Assembly: GCA_027346035.1 (NCBI GenBank) | Contig: DAIESZ010000041.1 | Location: forward strand, 1 to 14,147 | DNA length: 14,147 nucleotides | Source: Propionibacteriaceae bacterium | Lineage (GTDB): Bacteria; Actinomycetota; Actinomycetes; Propionibacteriales; Propionibacteriaceae | Reading direction: 5' to 3' | Shown: piece after piece, positions 1-7,974 of the stretch | Numbering within the stretch: position 1 is the stretch's first letter | Layout of the letters: the number at the start of each line of letters is the position of its first letter | The notes under the pieces: model-generated | Told to the model about the DNA's origin: nothing | What the model saw: only the letters and a program-made list of their open reading frames with translations | Databases searched by the model: none | Translations under genes and position numbers: made by a program

Positions 1-2
1 CC

Positions 3-2744
3 CTGCCGTCGGGGCGCGGACGCTGGTTCACGCTGGACCTGCTCGGTGGCCGGCCCAGCTCGCTGCTGTCGCGGGTAGACAACGGCACCGGCCGGAGCAC
101 GGCCATCGCCTGGAGCACCTCGGCGCTCGAGTCGGGGCGCGACCGGGCGGCCGGGAGCCCGTGGAGCACCCGGCTGCCGATCGTGCTTCCCGTGGTGAGC
201 CGGGTCGACGTCATCGACGCCGCGTCCGGCGCGGTGAGCACCACCGAGTACGCGTACCACCAGGGCCGCTACGACGGCGTCCTGCGCGAGGTGTGCGGGT
301 TCGGCCGCGTGACCAGCCGCGATGTCGGCGACGCGTCCGTCGACACACTCGTCACCACCCACTGGTTCACCACCGGGCTGCTCGACGACGGCAGTGAGCC
401 GTCCACGCACGACGACCGGGCGCGGGCCCGGGCCATTCGTGGCCGGCTCGTGCGCCAGGACCGGGCGGGCGACGACGGCCGCCTGTACGACCGGTTCGAG
501 CAGGAGTGGAGGGTCGACGACGGCTCGTCGCCGGGAACCGTGACGCCCCGCCTGGTCAGTTCCACCCGGTCGGTCTTCGAGGGGCAGCCGACCCCGGTGA
601 GCCGGATCGTGACCACCCAGACCGCATGGACACCCGACGGCAGCGTGACCTCCGCGGTCGAGCAGGCCTACGACGCGACCACCGCGACGCCGGTGCAGGA
701 ACTGCACACCGACACCGAGTTCGCCGCCGATCCGTCCGGGCGCTTCCGGCAGCGGGTCTCGCGGATCGTCCAGCACGACGGCACCGGCGCCGTGCTGTCC
801 GAGCTGCGTACCGACTACGACGGGCTGCCCAACGGCCAGGTGGGTGCCCAGGGGCTGGTCACCCACCGCACCGCCCTGGCAATTCCCGACACCCTCGCGA
901 CCAGCGTCTACGGCGCCGACCTGCCCGACTTCGCGGCCGCGGGCTACGTGCGACCCGCGGGGGCCGACGGCTGGTGGATCGAACTCGGCCGATTCGAGCG
1001 CACCGTGGACTCCGCCGGCGTCCACGGGCGGATCACCGGGCCCAACGGCGGCGTGAACACCCTGCTCATGGACCCCGCCGACTGCTACCCGGTCGAGGTG
1101 GTGGACGCCGTCGGCAACCGGCTCACCGCCGAGTTCGACCTGCGCAGCTACCAGCCCACCGCGATGGTCGACCCGTCGGGAGCGCGCTTCGAGGTGCGAT
1201 TCGACGCGCTCGCCCGGCTGACAGCAACCGTCGAGCCGGGAGACTCGGACGCCGAACCCACCAGCGCGCTGGCCTACGACACCGGCGTGTCGCCCCTCGT
1301 CGTCACGGAGACCACTGCGACCACGACCGGCCAGGCCCGGCGGCAGCAGCGCCAGTTCCTCGACGGCACCGGGCGGATGCTTCAGCAGCGGCTCACCGAC
1401 GAGTCCGGGGAGATCGTCGCCGACGCCAAGGACTACGGCGCGCGGGGATTGCCCGTGCGGTCGTACCTGCCCTATCGGAGCGCCGGCACCGCCTACGCGC
1501 CGCCGGCGTCCACCGCGCCCCACGTGGAGCTGCGCTACGACGCGATGGGGCGGGTGGTGTCGACGCTCCAGCCCGACGGCTCGCTGGCGACCGTGACCTA
1601 CCTGCCCGGCGTCATCGAGGAGCGCGACGCCGAGCAGAACCGCACCGACCCGGGGGCACCCCACGTCGGAGCGGTGATCCGACGCCATGTCAGCCCGGCG
1701 GGGCGGGTCGAGCAGATCGACCAGGTGGCGGGCGGCCACACCATTACCACGACCGACCGACACGACATCAGGGGCGACCTCGTCGAGCACGTCGACGCGC
1801 TCGGTGCGTCCGTGCGGTTCGACCGCGACCTGCTCGGGCGCCCGCTGCGGATCACCCGGCCCGAGTCGACCCAGATACTCGTGCTCGACCCCTCGGGCGA
1901 CGTCATCGAGTCGCGGACGGGCAGCGCCCGGGTGTTCCGGGCGTACGACCTTGCCCGACGCCCCACCACGGTGCGGCACGACACCGCCGCCGGCAGCCCG
2001 GTGGCGAGCTTCGTCTACCACGACGCCACGGGGCCGGCCCCCGCGGACGCCGGCACGCACACCCTCGGCGGACGGCTGGTGCGGGTCGACGACGAGGGCG
2101 GCAGCACGGTCTTCGACTACGACGAACGCGGCCGGATCGCGAGCAAGGCGATGACACCCGTCGGGGCCGCTCCGGTGGCGATCACCCTCGCGCACCGCTC
2201 CGACGGCCTGATCGACCACCTGACCTACCCGGGCGGGCGAGTGACGACCTACGGCTACAACGCACTCGGGCTGCTCAGCTCCGTCAGCGGGGTGATCGAC
2301 GCCATCGACTACGACATCGCGGGCCGGCGCACCCGGGTGACCCACGACAACGGGACGGTCGAGACCGACGACCACGACCCGCTCACGGGGTGGCGCACGA
2401 CGTCGTCGATCAGCGGCCCGTCCGGCGTCCTCCGGCAGACGGGGTTCACCCACGACCGGGTCGGCAACCTCACGGCCCTAACCAGCCCGGACGCCGCCCT
2501 CGCCTGGACCTTCGGCTATGACGACCTCTACCGGCTGGTGTCCGCGTCCGGGTCGACGGGCACGCTCGGCTACGGCTACGACGACGCGTTCAACCTCACC
2601 TCCGCGGCGTCCGGCGCGTACCACTACGGCGAGCACGGCGCCCCCGCGACCTGCCTCACCAGCATCGGCGGCGACAGCTTCGGCTACGACGATCGCGGCC
2701 AGCTGGTCTCGGCGCCCTGGGGGTCGCACACCCTCGACGCCTAG
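3..2744 (+). CDS. SpvB/TcB-type YD/RHS-repeat toxin-shell protein, upstream part (5' end outside window, ends at in-frame TAG)
   Basis: The frame is open from the first bases, so the gene starts before the window; the GTG at 183 is internal. The first ~180 visible residues resemble the middle region of insecticidal toxin complex TcB/SpvB proteins: SLLSRVDNGTG, DRAAGSPW, then AYHQGRYDG and EVCGFGRV. From about residue 380 come many YD/RHS repeats (YDAMGRVVS, YDERGRIAS, YNALGLLSS, YDIAGRRTR). In Tc toxins such repeats build a hollow shell holding a C-terminal toxin. The segment ends at TAG 2742-2744 (visible codon 914) inside a YD repeat: LDA-stop-GRLRV. The same frame continues to 4160 with RHS core sequence, so I read both parts as one gene. 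The TcB-like class is secure. Export route and target are not visible, and no Tc A component lies in the window. Confidence 0.85.
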   Translation: MPSGRGRWFTLDLLGGRPSSLLSRVDNGTGRSTAIAWSTSALESGRDRAAGSPWSTRLPIVLPVVSRVDVIDAASGAVSTTEYAYHQGRYDGVLREVCGFGRVTSRDVGDASVDTLVTTHWFTTGLLDDGSEPSTHDDRARARAIRGRLVRQDRAGDDGRLYDRFEQEWRVDDGSSPGTVTPRLVSSTRSVFEGQPTPVSRIVTTQTAWTPDGSVTSAVEQAYDATTATPVQELHTDTEFAADPSGRFRQRVSRIVQHDGTGAVLSELRTDYDGLPNGQVGAQGLVTHRTALAIPDTLATSVYGADLPDFAAAGYVRPAGADGWWIELGRFERTVDSAGVHGRITGPNGGVNTLLMDPADCYPVEVVDAVGNRLTAEFDLRSYQPTAMVDPSGARFEVRFDALARLTATVEPGDSDAEPTSALAYDTGVSPLVVTETTATTTGQARRQQRQFLDGTGRMLQQRLTDESGEIVADAKDYGARGLPVRSYLPYRSAGTAYAPPASTAPHVELRYDAMGRVVSTLQPDGSLATVTYLPGVIEERDAEQNRTDPGAPHVGAVIRRHVSPAGRVEQIDQVAGGHTITTTDRHDIRGDLVEHVDALGASVRFDRDLLGRPLRITRPESTQILVLDPSGDVIESRTGSARVFRAYDLARRPTTVRHDTAAGSPVASFVYHDATGPAPADAGTHTLGGRLVRVDDEGGSTVFDYDERGRIASKAMTPVGAAPVAITLAHRSDGLIDHLTYPGGRVTTYGYNALGLLSSVSGVIDAIDYDIAGRRTRVTHDNGTVETDDHDPLTGWRTTSSISGPSGVLRQTGFTHDRVGNLTALTSPDAALAWTFGYDDLYRLVSASGSTGTLGYGYDDAFNLTSAASGAYHYGEHGAPATCLTSIGGDSFGYDDRGQLVSAPWGSHTLDA
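2742..2744 (+). other. In-frame TAG inside the YD/RHS gene
   Basis: TAG (in CCTAGG) separates LDA from GRLRV, a typical YD-repeat pattern in which one residue stands between DA and GRL. That position varies within this protein (M, E, I, L, A), so Tyr (TAC), Trp (TGG), Gln (CAG) or Glu (GAG) could each have been the original. There is no frameshift: 471 further sense codons follow before TGA at 4158. A GTG lies 12 nt downstream at 2757, but I see no Shine-Dalgarno for a restart. It could be real or a sequence error. Confidence 0.95.
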
Positions 2745-2756
2745 GGTCGGCTGCGG

Positions 2757-4160
2757 GTGATCGCCCTCCCCGGCGGCGGCTCCGACACGTTCACCTACAG
2801 CTACGGCGGATCGCTGGTGAAGCGGGTGACGGCCGCGCCGGGCGCTCCCGACCATGTGGTGCTGAGTCCCGACCCGCTCGTGCGGATCGAGGACGGGCAG
2901 GTCGTCCTTCAGATCAGCGACGGGGGCCGCATCGTCGCCCGGGACATCGGGGGCGTGCTCAGCTGGCTGCACTACGACCACCTCGGCTCCCTGGCCCTGG
3001 TCACGGACGCCGCCGGCGCCGAGCAACTGCGCCTCACCTACGACCCCTACGGGCGGGTGCTCAGCCGCACCGGCAGCGCGACGGCGTCCCAGGGATTCGC
3101 GACCGGTCAGGACGTCGGCCACGGCCTGGTGCTGCTCGGCGTCCGCTGGTACTCACCGCAGCTCGGCCGGTTCATCTCGCCCGACCCGCTGGTGGGCGAC
3201 GCCAACGACCCCGCGGCCTGGAACGCGTACGCCTACTGCCGCGACAATCCGACGAGCTACGTCGACCCGTCCGGCCGTGACTTCTGGAAGATCTTCGCTG
3301 CCGTCGTGGCGACTGTGGCGATCATCGCCGTCGCCGTGATCGTCACCGTCGTCACGTTCGGCATCGCCACGCCCGGGACGGTGGCGCTGGCCGTTGGCGG
3401 GGTGAGCATCACGTGGGGCGCGGTGTTCGCGGCCACCATGGTCGGCATCGTGGCCGGCGGGGTGATCGGCGGCATCGCCGCCGCCCGCGCGGGAGGGGAC
3501 GCCGGAGACATCTTCCTCGGCGTCGTCGTCGGCGGGGCGGTCGGCGGCTGGGCCGCGTTCGGCGGCGCGTTCGCCGGGGTCGCGGTCGGCGGCGCGCTCG
3601 GGCTCACCAGCGGCACCGTGCTGTGCGGGGCCGTCGTCGGCGGGGTCACCGGCACCATCAACGGGGCCGCGATGGGCTTCGCGTCGGGGTTCGCGGGCGG
3701 CAGGAACAACGGGCTCAAGGACATCATGCTGAAAGTCCTTGTCGGGGCGATCACAGGGCTCGCACTCGGCGCCGCCCTCGGGGCGATCAGTGGCATGGTG
3801 GCACCGAAGCAGGGCATCGGCGAGGCTGCGCAGAAGGCTCTCCAGCCCGATCCCCCACCACCGAGCGGGCCGCCCGGGCTCCCCTCGGCTCCCTCACTCA
3901 CCGGACCGGCGGCGCCCGTCACCTCGCTGGGCGGCGCCTTCAACCAGGTGGGCACCGCCGCGCTCGGCCGGGCGGCGGGGGTCGTCGCACCCTACGCACT
4001 GGCGGCGGTCGCCCCCGCTGCCGGCAACGCGATCGTGTTCTCGATCATCGTCGACGGCGGCTCGGCGGCCACCTCGGCGTTCTTCGATGACCTGCAGAAG
4101 TACGTGCGCACGCACAACGTCAACCTCGGCCCCTTCAACTTCATCAAGACCGACTTCTGA
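2757..4160 (+). CDS. YD/RHS protein, downstream part: RHS core plus hydrophobic C-terminal domain
   Basis: Same frame as the upstream part; the open frame begins at 2745 and the first possible start is GTG 2757. Residues ~65-175 are the RHS-associated core: HYDHLGSLALVTD, YDPYGRV, GVRWYSPQLGRFISPDP, then NPTSYVDPSGR. In RHS and Tc proteins this core closes the shell and may self-cleave at conserved Asp residues. From 3279 the sequence changes: ~180 residues of Gly/Ala/Val-rich hydrophobic segments with GxxxG-like spacing. A Pro-rich linker (PDPPPPSGPPG) and a further hydrophobic stretch follow, ending in NFIKTDF. This is the variable 'cargo' position. It matches no enzyme I know and looks able to enter a membrane. 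The stop TGA is 24 nt before the phospholipase gene. The RHS core is confident; cargo function is unknown. Confidence 0.85.
   Translation: MIALPGGGSDTFTYSYGGSLVKRVTAAPGAPDHVVLSPDPLVRIEDGQVVLQISDGGRIVARDIGGVLSWLHYDHLGSLALVTDAAGAEQLRLTYDPYGRVLSRTGSATASQGFATGQDVGHGLVLLGVRWYSPQLGRFISPDPLVGDANDPAAWNAYAYCRDNPTSYVDPSGRDFWKIFAAVVATVAIIAVAVIVTVVTFGIATPGTVALAVGGVSITWGAVFAATMVGIVAGGVIGGIAAARAGGDAGDIFLGVVVGGAVGGWAAFGGAFAGVAVGGALGLTSGTVLCGAVVGGVTGTINGAAMGFASGFAGGRNNGLKDIMLKVLVGAITGLALGAALGAISGMVAPKQGIGEAAQKALQPDPPPPSGPPGLPSAPSLTGPAAPVTSLGGAFNQVGTAALGRAAGVVAPYALAAVAPAAGNAIVFSIIVDGGSAATSAFFDDLQKYVRTHNVNLGPFNFIKTDF
3279..4157 (+). other. Variable C-terminal (cargo-position) domain of the RHS protein, glycine-rich and hydrophobic
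   Basis: It begins right after the RHS core end motif YVDPSGR. Four hydrophobic blocks (starting WKIFAAVV, VALAVGG, IFLGVVVGG, IMLKVLVGA) are packed with Gly and Ala and almost free of charge. A proline-rich linker at about 3840-3910 and a final ~75-residue segment follow. No catalytic motif is visible. The pattern suggests glycine-zipper membrane helices, either a pore-forming or a translocating element. This is inference from composition. Confidence 0.6.
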
Positions 4161-4173
4161 TTCCTCACCCCAC

Positions 4174-4179
4174 AGGAGG
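4174..4179 (+). promoter_or_regulatory. Strong ribosome binding site of the phospholipase gene
   Basis: A perfect AGGAGG lies 5 nt before ATG 4185, within the 24-nt gap after the RHS stop. It fixes the start of the phospholipase frame. It supports the two genes sharing one transcript, as no promoter fits in the gap. Confidence 0.85.
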
Positions 4180-4184
4180 CACCG

Positions 4185-4619
4185 ATGCCCGGCTGGTACA
4201 TCCACATGGAGACCGCCACGATGATGGCGAAACGGTTGCAGGCGGCCGACCTGCCACCGGACGCCACCATCACCCCTCTCGACGCGCAACACCTCGGCGA
4301 GATCGCCCACACCTGGCGCAACTACCTCGCCGCCGGCGCGATCGGCCCCGACATCTTCTTCCTGCTGCCCGACTTCAAGGGTGACAAGGGCAACGTGCTG
4401 CTCACCGTCACCAACTGGGTGCTGAGCGTCTGGGACACCCTCGACAGCGAATTCGTCTCGAAGTGGGAGAAGTGGGCTCAACCGGCGATCGACGGCGTCG
4501 GGGACGTGCTGAACCAGGCCACCGGCGGTGTCCTCGCCGAGCTCGGGCAGGCGCTGCAGGAGTTGTCGTCGGCGATCACCGACGCCATCATCGAGCTGTT
4601 CACCGAGCTCTACGACTAG
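4185..4619 (+). CDS. Zinc-dependent phospholipase C-like protein, N-terminal part (ends at in-frame TAG)
   Basis: The product opens MPGWYIHMETA without a signal peptide and carries GPDIFFLLPD (Asp56) after GEIAHTW. These resemble the N-terminal part of the Zn_dep_PLPC family, in which Trp1, an early His and an Asp near residue 55 bind zinc. In the secreted enzymes the Trp is the mature N-terminus; here it is residue 4. Residues ~68-144 form a long helical, amphipathic stretch that I read as an insertion before the remaining zinc ligands. The segment stops at TAG (codon 145) after ELYD. The frame continues directly into FGLLTSGVPQGF and the rest of the catalytic domain. Alone, this piece would lack the HxxxD and HxxxE ligands and be inactive. 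The start is set by the AGGAGG at 4174. Confidence 0.8.
   Translation: MPGWYIHMETATMMAKRLQAADLPPDATITPLDAQHLGEIAHTWRNYLAAGAIGPDIFFLLPDFKGDKGNVLLTVTNWVLSVWDTLDSEFVSKWEKWAQPAIDGVGDVLNQATGGVLAELGQALQELSSAITDAIIELFTELYD
4617..4619 (+). other. In-frame TAG inside the phospholipase C-like gene
   Basis: TAG (in ACTAGT) sits between ELYD and FGLLTSGVPQGF. After it the frame is open for 632 sense codons to TGA at 6516. The first downstream ATG (4683) lies beyond part of the conserved fold and has no convincing ribosome site. The original residue is unknown; Tyr (TAC) would fit the surroundings, but Trp, Gln or Glu cannot be excluded. Confidence 0.95.
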
Positions 4620-4682
4620 TTCGGGCTGCTCACGTCGGGCGTTCCCCAGGGGTTCGACGACTCGGCGTTCTACTGGTCGGAC

Positions 4683-6518
4683 ATGTTCCACTACCGCAAG
4701 ACCTACGAATTCGCCCGCACCCTCTACCAGAAGGCCACCACCGACCAGCAGAAGGCGTTCGCGATCGGCTGGATGAGCCACTGCGCCACCGACGTCACCG
4801 GACATTCGTTCGTCAACGCCAAGGCGGGCGGCCCGTACCGGCTGCACTGGCAGCGCCACCATCTCGTCGAGAACCACATGGACGCCAAGGCCTACGACGC
4901 CCAGCACCACGGCACCGAACCGTACGGCGAGATGGACACCTCCGCCCTGCACTTCCGGCTCGCGTTCCGCAAGGGCCTCATCGCCCCCTACGTCGGCGCC
5001 GACGACGCGCCCGCGTACGACTACTTCACCGGCTTCCCGGCCTACGACACGTCGGACTCGGCCGCCGGTGCCAAGCAGCGCCACGACTTCTTCGACCTCG
5101 ACACCGCCGACCTGCCCGACGACCTGTGCGACCTCATCATCGCCACCATGAAGGACGTGTTCGGTGACGCCGACCCGAAGGTGCTCAACTGGGACCCGAG
5201 CCAGTTCTCCGACCTGGACAGTTCGGGCCAGCCCACCGGACGCCCGAGCCGGCTCGCCCTGCAGAACACCTTCAAGCTGCTGTACCTGTACGTCAAGAAG
5301 ACCTCGACGAGCGGTTACGCCCCCCGAAAGCCCACCGCACCGCCGGTGTTCAACGACCACACCCCGCCCGCCCCGCCCGGGTCGAGCAGCGGCGTCGACG
5401 ACGACCCCTCGCGTGGCGGCGACCCGTCCGACGACAGTTGGAACCTGCTCGACCTGTTCCTCGCCATCCTCGGCTTCCTCGCCTGGCTCGCCGAGCTCGG
5501 GGTGTGGCTCGCCACGCTGCCGGCCGCCGTGCTCGCCGACCTGGCCACCTACCCGCTCCGCGAACTGCTGTACGAGTTCGCCGTCGAGCCGCTGTGGAGC
5601 CTGTACATCGCGGCCCGCAAGCCGCTGGTCATGCAGGGGTTCCTCATGCCGAAGACCGAGGAGATCATGCAGAGCCTCGTCGAACTCGGCGTGAGCCCCG
5701 ACGGTCCCCTCGCAGCCCTCGCCGCCGCCCTCAACTCGCCCGACGGGTTCGCGACCGCGCCGCTGCCGTTCGACGAGAAGTCGGGGGCCGATCGGGCGTA
5801 TCCGCGGGCGGTCGTCACCGACCCCCAGAACATCGCCCAGCAGATCCTCGGCTTCGTGCTGCCCGACCCGTCGTGCGGACAGCCGGAGGCGCCGAGCGAG
5901 TACCTGCGCCCGTGGAAGTACCCCGAGCGGGACAACCGCGGCAACACGGTCGGCTGGGAGGGGACGCTCGCGGCGTCCGGCCCGTGGACCCAGGGCGAGG
6001 ACGCGCGCGTGCTGATGAACCACGTGCCCGGCGACCCGGCGACCCGGACCGCCTACAAGAAGGCCGCCACCCCCGCCGACACCGACCAGGTGTCGCAGGC
6101 CCACCTGCCAGGCGGACAGCACCTCGGTGACCCGGTCGACTACGGCACCTACGTGGTGTCGAAGCTCACATCCGGCGAGCCGATACCCGACTTCAACCTC
6201 GACGCCGATCGCGGGTACGGGTACCACTGCTGGGACTGGAACCGGTCCGGCGACACGACCGTGCCGAAGGTCACCAGCGACAGCGCCTTCGACGCCGCGC
6301 ACTACGCGTTCCACACCCCGTGCACGGTGCCGGAGGGCTACTGCGCCGACAGTGAGTTCGCGTGGAGTGGACCGCAGAAGCTGTACACCCCGGCGCTCAA
6401 CCTGGCGATTCACTACCGCGACGGGGACGCGAAGGACCCCGGCTGTTCGGCCACCACCAAGGTCGACATCAACGAGATCCAGCAGGCGGGCATGCCGCCT
6501 GAGGGACAGAAGGGTTGA
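4683..6518 (+). CDS. Zinc-dependent phospholipase C-like protein, main catalytic part and long C-terminal extension
   Basis: It continues the 4185 frame; coding resumes at 4620 and the ATG at 4683 is only the first Met after the TAG. Numbered from 4185, WSDMFHYRKTYEF leads into GWMSHCATDVTGH (His199, Asp203, His207) and HHLVE (His225, Glu229). This is the HxxxD...HxxxE zinc-ligand pattern of phospholipase C / S1-P1-type enzymes. They use three zinc ions to hydrolyse phospholipid or phosphodiester bonds. After ~390 a Pro- and Asp-rich linker leads to a hydrophobic helical region (LLDLFLAILGFLAWLAELGVWL). A ~300-residue unassigned tail with several Cys (PDPSCG, HCWDW, TPCTVPEGYC) follows. The full reading is 777 residues, far longer than the ~250-400 of known enzymes. 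The family is fairly sure; substrate and tail function are unknown. The stop is 3 nt before the next gene. Confidence 0.82.
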   Translation: MFHYRKTYEFARTLYQKATTDQQKAFAIGWMSHCATDVTGHSFVNAKAGGPYRLHWQRHHLVENHMDAKAYDAQHHGTEPYGEMDTSALHFRLAFRKGLIAPYVGADDAPAYDYFTGFPAYDTSDSAAGAKQRHDFFDLDTADLPDDLCDLIIATMKDVFGDADPKVLNWDPSQFSDLDSSGQPTGRPSRLALQNTFKLLYLYVKKTSTSGYAPRKPTAPPVFNDHTPPAPPGSSSGVDDDPSRGGDPSDDSWNLLDLFLAILGFLAWLAELGVWLATLPAAVLADLATYPLRELLYEFAVEPLWSLYIAARKPLVMQGFLMPKTEEIMQSLVELGVSPDGPLAALAAALNSPDGFATAPLPFDEKSGADRAYPRAVVTDPQNIAQQILGFVLPDPSCGQPEAPSEYLRPWKYPERDNRGNTVGWEGTLAASGPWTQGEDARVLMNHVPGDPATRTAYKKAATPADTDQVSQAHLPGGQHLGDPVDYGTYVVSKLTSGEPIPDFNLDADRGYGYHCWDWNRSGDTTVPKVTSDSAFDAAHYAFHTPCTVPEGYCADSEFAWSGPQKLYTPALNLAIHYRDGDAKDPGCSATTKVDINEIQQAGMPPEGQKG

Positions 6519-6521
6519 GCC

Positions 6522-7754
6522 ATGCCCGGCAACGAGGACCAGAACTACGTCATCGAGGAGACCCACCCCGAGTTGACCCCGGAGGAGGACAAGGGCCAGC
6601 GGGGCGGGGATCCCGACCACACCAGCGACCCGACGGTGACCCCCGACAAGCCCGACCCGGAGAGGGTCAAGCAGGTGACCGGCTGGCTGCACGACCACCG
6701 GCACCCGCCGCGGCAGGACGGGCTGTGGCCCTACCTGCTGATCCGGGCGCATCCCGGCGACACCGGCGTGCGCCAGCCACCGGTGAGCTACTTCTGGGAG
6801 TCACCCGACGTCCGGGTCTACTCCGGGGACATCACCGACCCGAATTCGGCGACACCGGTGCTGCACCCCACCCCTGGCCAGCCGCACTCGGTGTTCGTGC
6901 ACGTGTGGAACCTCGGACGGCTGCCCGCGCTAGGCACCAGCGTCCGGGCGTGGTGGGCCAATCCGTCGTTCTCCTTCGATGCGTCCAGCCCCGAGCCGCC
7001 GCACTACATCGGCGGGACGAGGGTCAACCTCGGCGACCGCACGTCGGCCGACTGCCACCAGCTTGTCCGGATCCCGGGCCTGTGGACGCCGGTCGTCGAG
7101 AACGGTGGACACGAGTGCCTCCTCGCGGTGGCGACCCACGTGATGGACCCCGCTTCCGGGAACTTCGCGGCGTCCACGGACCGCCACGTCGGGCAGCGCA
7201 ACGTCACCCTGGCGGCGCCCAGCCTCGACCTCGCTCCGCTGCTGATCAGGCTCGGTGCCGCACTCACGGTCGGGAGCGACCTCCAGTTGCTGCACGGCGG
7301 TGCCGATGTGAAGCCCATCCTGCTGGCCCACAAGATCGTCGCCGGTCGCGACGTCGTCCTCCCCCAGCTGCGTGATGTCGTGACTCCGGTGCCGGACCAT
7401 CCGACGATCGGCCACCTCGGCACGGTGACCCGCACCCTCGGCGGGCACGCGGTGATCCCGGGGGCGGCCTCCGTCCACGCGATGATGGCCCACCCGCAGG
7501 TTGCCGCGATGACCGCTCGCCCGTCGTTCACCGCGATCGACCGCACCGCCCTGCTCCGGGGCAGGATCGACGTCCAGGCGCGCGCGATCTCGCCCGCCGT
7601 TGCGGTGGTGCAGGCGCTCAAGGTCCACGACCTGACGGCCGGATCGATCGCGAGGGCGGTGTCGACGTCGTCCGGTGACGGGAACCTGTTGCGGTTCCAG
7701 GAGGTGAGGAACGGCGTGGTCGTGGGCGGCTACTCGGTGATCGTCCAGGGATGA
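6522..7754 (+). CDS. Unknown protein with probable Ig-like/CARDB-type beta-sandwich, third gene of the toxin-like operon
   Basis: 410 residues; the ATG lies 3 nt after the phospholipase TGA, so translation is probably coupled. Residues 1-50 are acidic and Pro-rich, likely disordered, with no signal peptide. Residues ~85-230 hold strand-like segments resembling CARDB/Ig-like modules: PDVRVYSGD, HSVFVHVWNLGRLPALGTSVRAW, ECLLAVATHVMDP, and DRHVGQRNVTL. The rest (~235-410) is mixed Ala/Val/His-rich sequence with no motif I recognise. It shares the opening MPG with the phospholipase. Possible roles, all inferred from position, are a binding or adhesion module, a chaperone, or an immunity-like protein. 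I see no catalytic residues. Codon 137 is CTA, a rare Leu codon here, inside one of the four CTAG sites of the window. Confidence 0.8.
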   Translation: MPGNEDQNYVIEETHPELTPEEDKGQRGGDPDHTSDPTVTPDKPDPERVKQVTGWLHDHRHPPRQDGLWPYLLIRAHPGDTGVRQPPVSYFWESPDVRVYSGDITDPNSATPVLHPTPGQPHSVFVHVWNLGRLPALGTSVRAWWANPSFSFDASSPEPPHYIGGTRVNLGDRTSADCHQLVRIPGLWTPVVENGGHECLLAVATHVMDPASGNFAASTDRHVGQRNVTLAAPSLDLAPLLIRLGAALTVGSDLQLLHGGADVKPILLAHKIVAGRDVVLPQLRDVVTPVPDHPTIGHLGTVTRTLGGHAVIPGAASVHAMMAHPQVAAMTARPSFTAIDRTALLRGRIDVQARAISPAVAVVQALKVHDLTAGSIARAVSTSSGDGNLLRFQEVRNGVVVGGYSVIVQG

Positions 7755-7777
7755 GCCCGCCCCGCCGTCGTCCCAGT

Positions 7778-7820
7778 AGGCCCGGGCCGCCGGAATTGCA
7801 GCCGATCGGCCCCCGGGCCT
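7778..7820 (+). terminator. Inverted repeat after the toxin-like operon, possible terminator
   Basis: AGGCCCGGG at 7778-7786 pairs perfectly with CCCGGGCCT at 7812-7820. The 25-nt spacer contains a second palindrome, GCCGATCGGC (7801-7810). It starts 24 nt after the TGA of the third gene. No T-run follows, which is common in high-GC actinobacteria. It could also be a regulatory element of the downstream gene. Confidence 0.45.
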
Positions 7821-7974
7821 GCCGTGGCGGTCGCCGCTCGGCGCGTCGCCTGCACATCGGGAGGTCGTCGACGGCGTCCCGGGTGGGAGTTCCTCGCCGT
7901 CCGGAGTGGGTGACACCCGCTGGATCGGCGCCGCATCCGCCCTGGGTACCGCGGGCATGTGGCAGGCTGACCGG

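Noticed and set aside
2742..4619. Programmed stop-codon readthrough at the ambers
   Set aside because: The bases after the TAGs (G, T and, at 13762, G) are not the C-type context usually linked with leaky termination. I see no shared downstream structure, so this is kept only as a weak alternative.
3894..6752. Long - strand open frame (952 codons) opposite the toxin-like operon
   Set aside because: It has Arg/Gly/Val-rich low-complexity translation with no family motif. It is the usual antisense shadow of high-GC codons over well-supported + strand genes.
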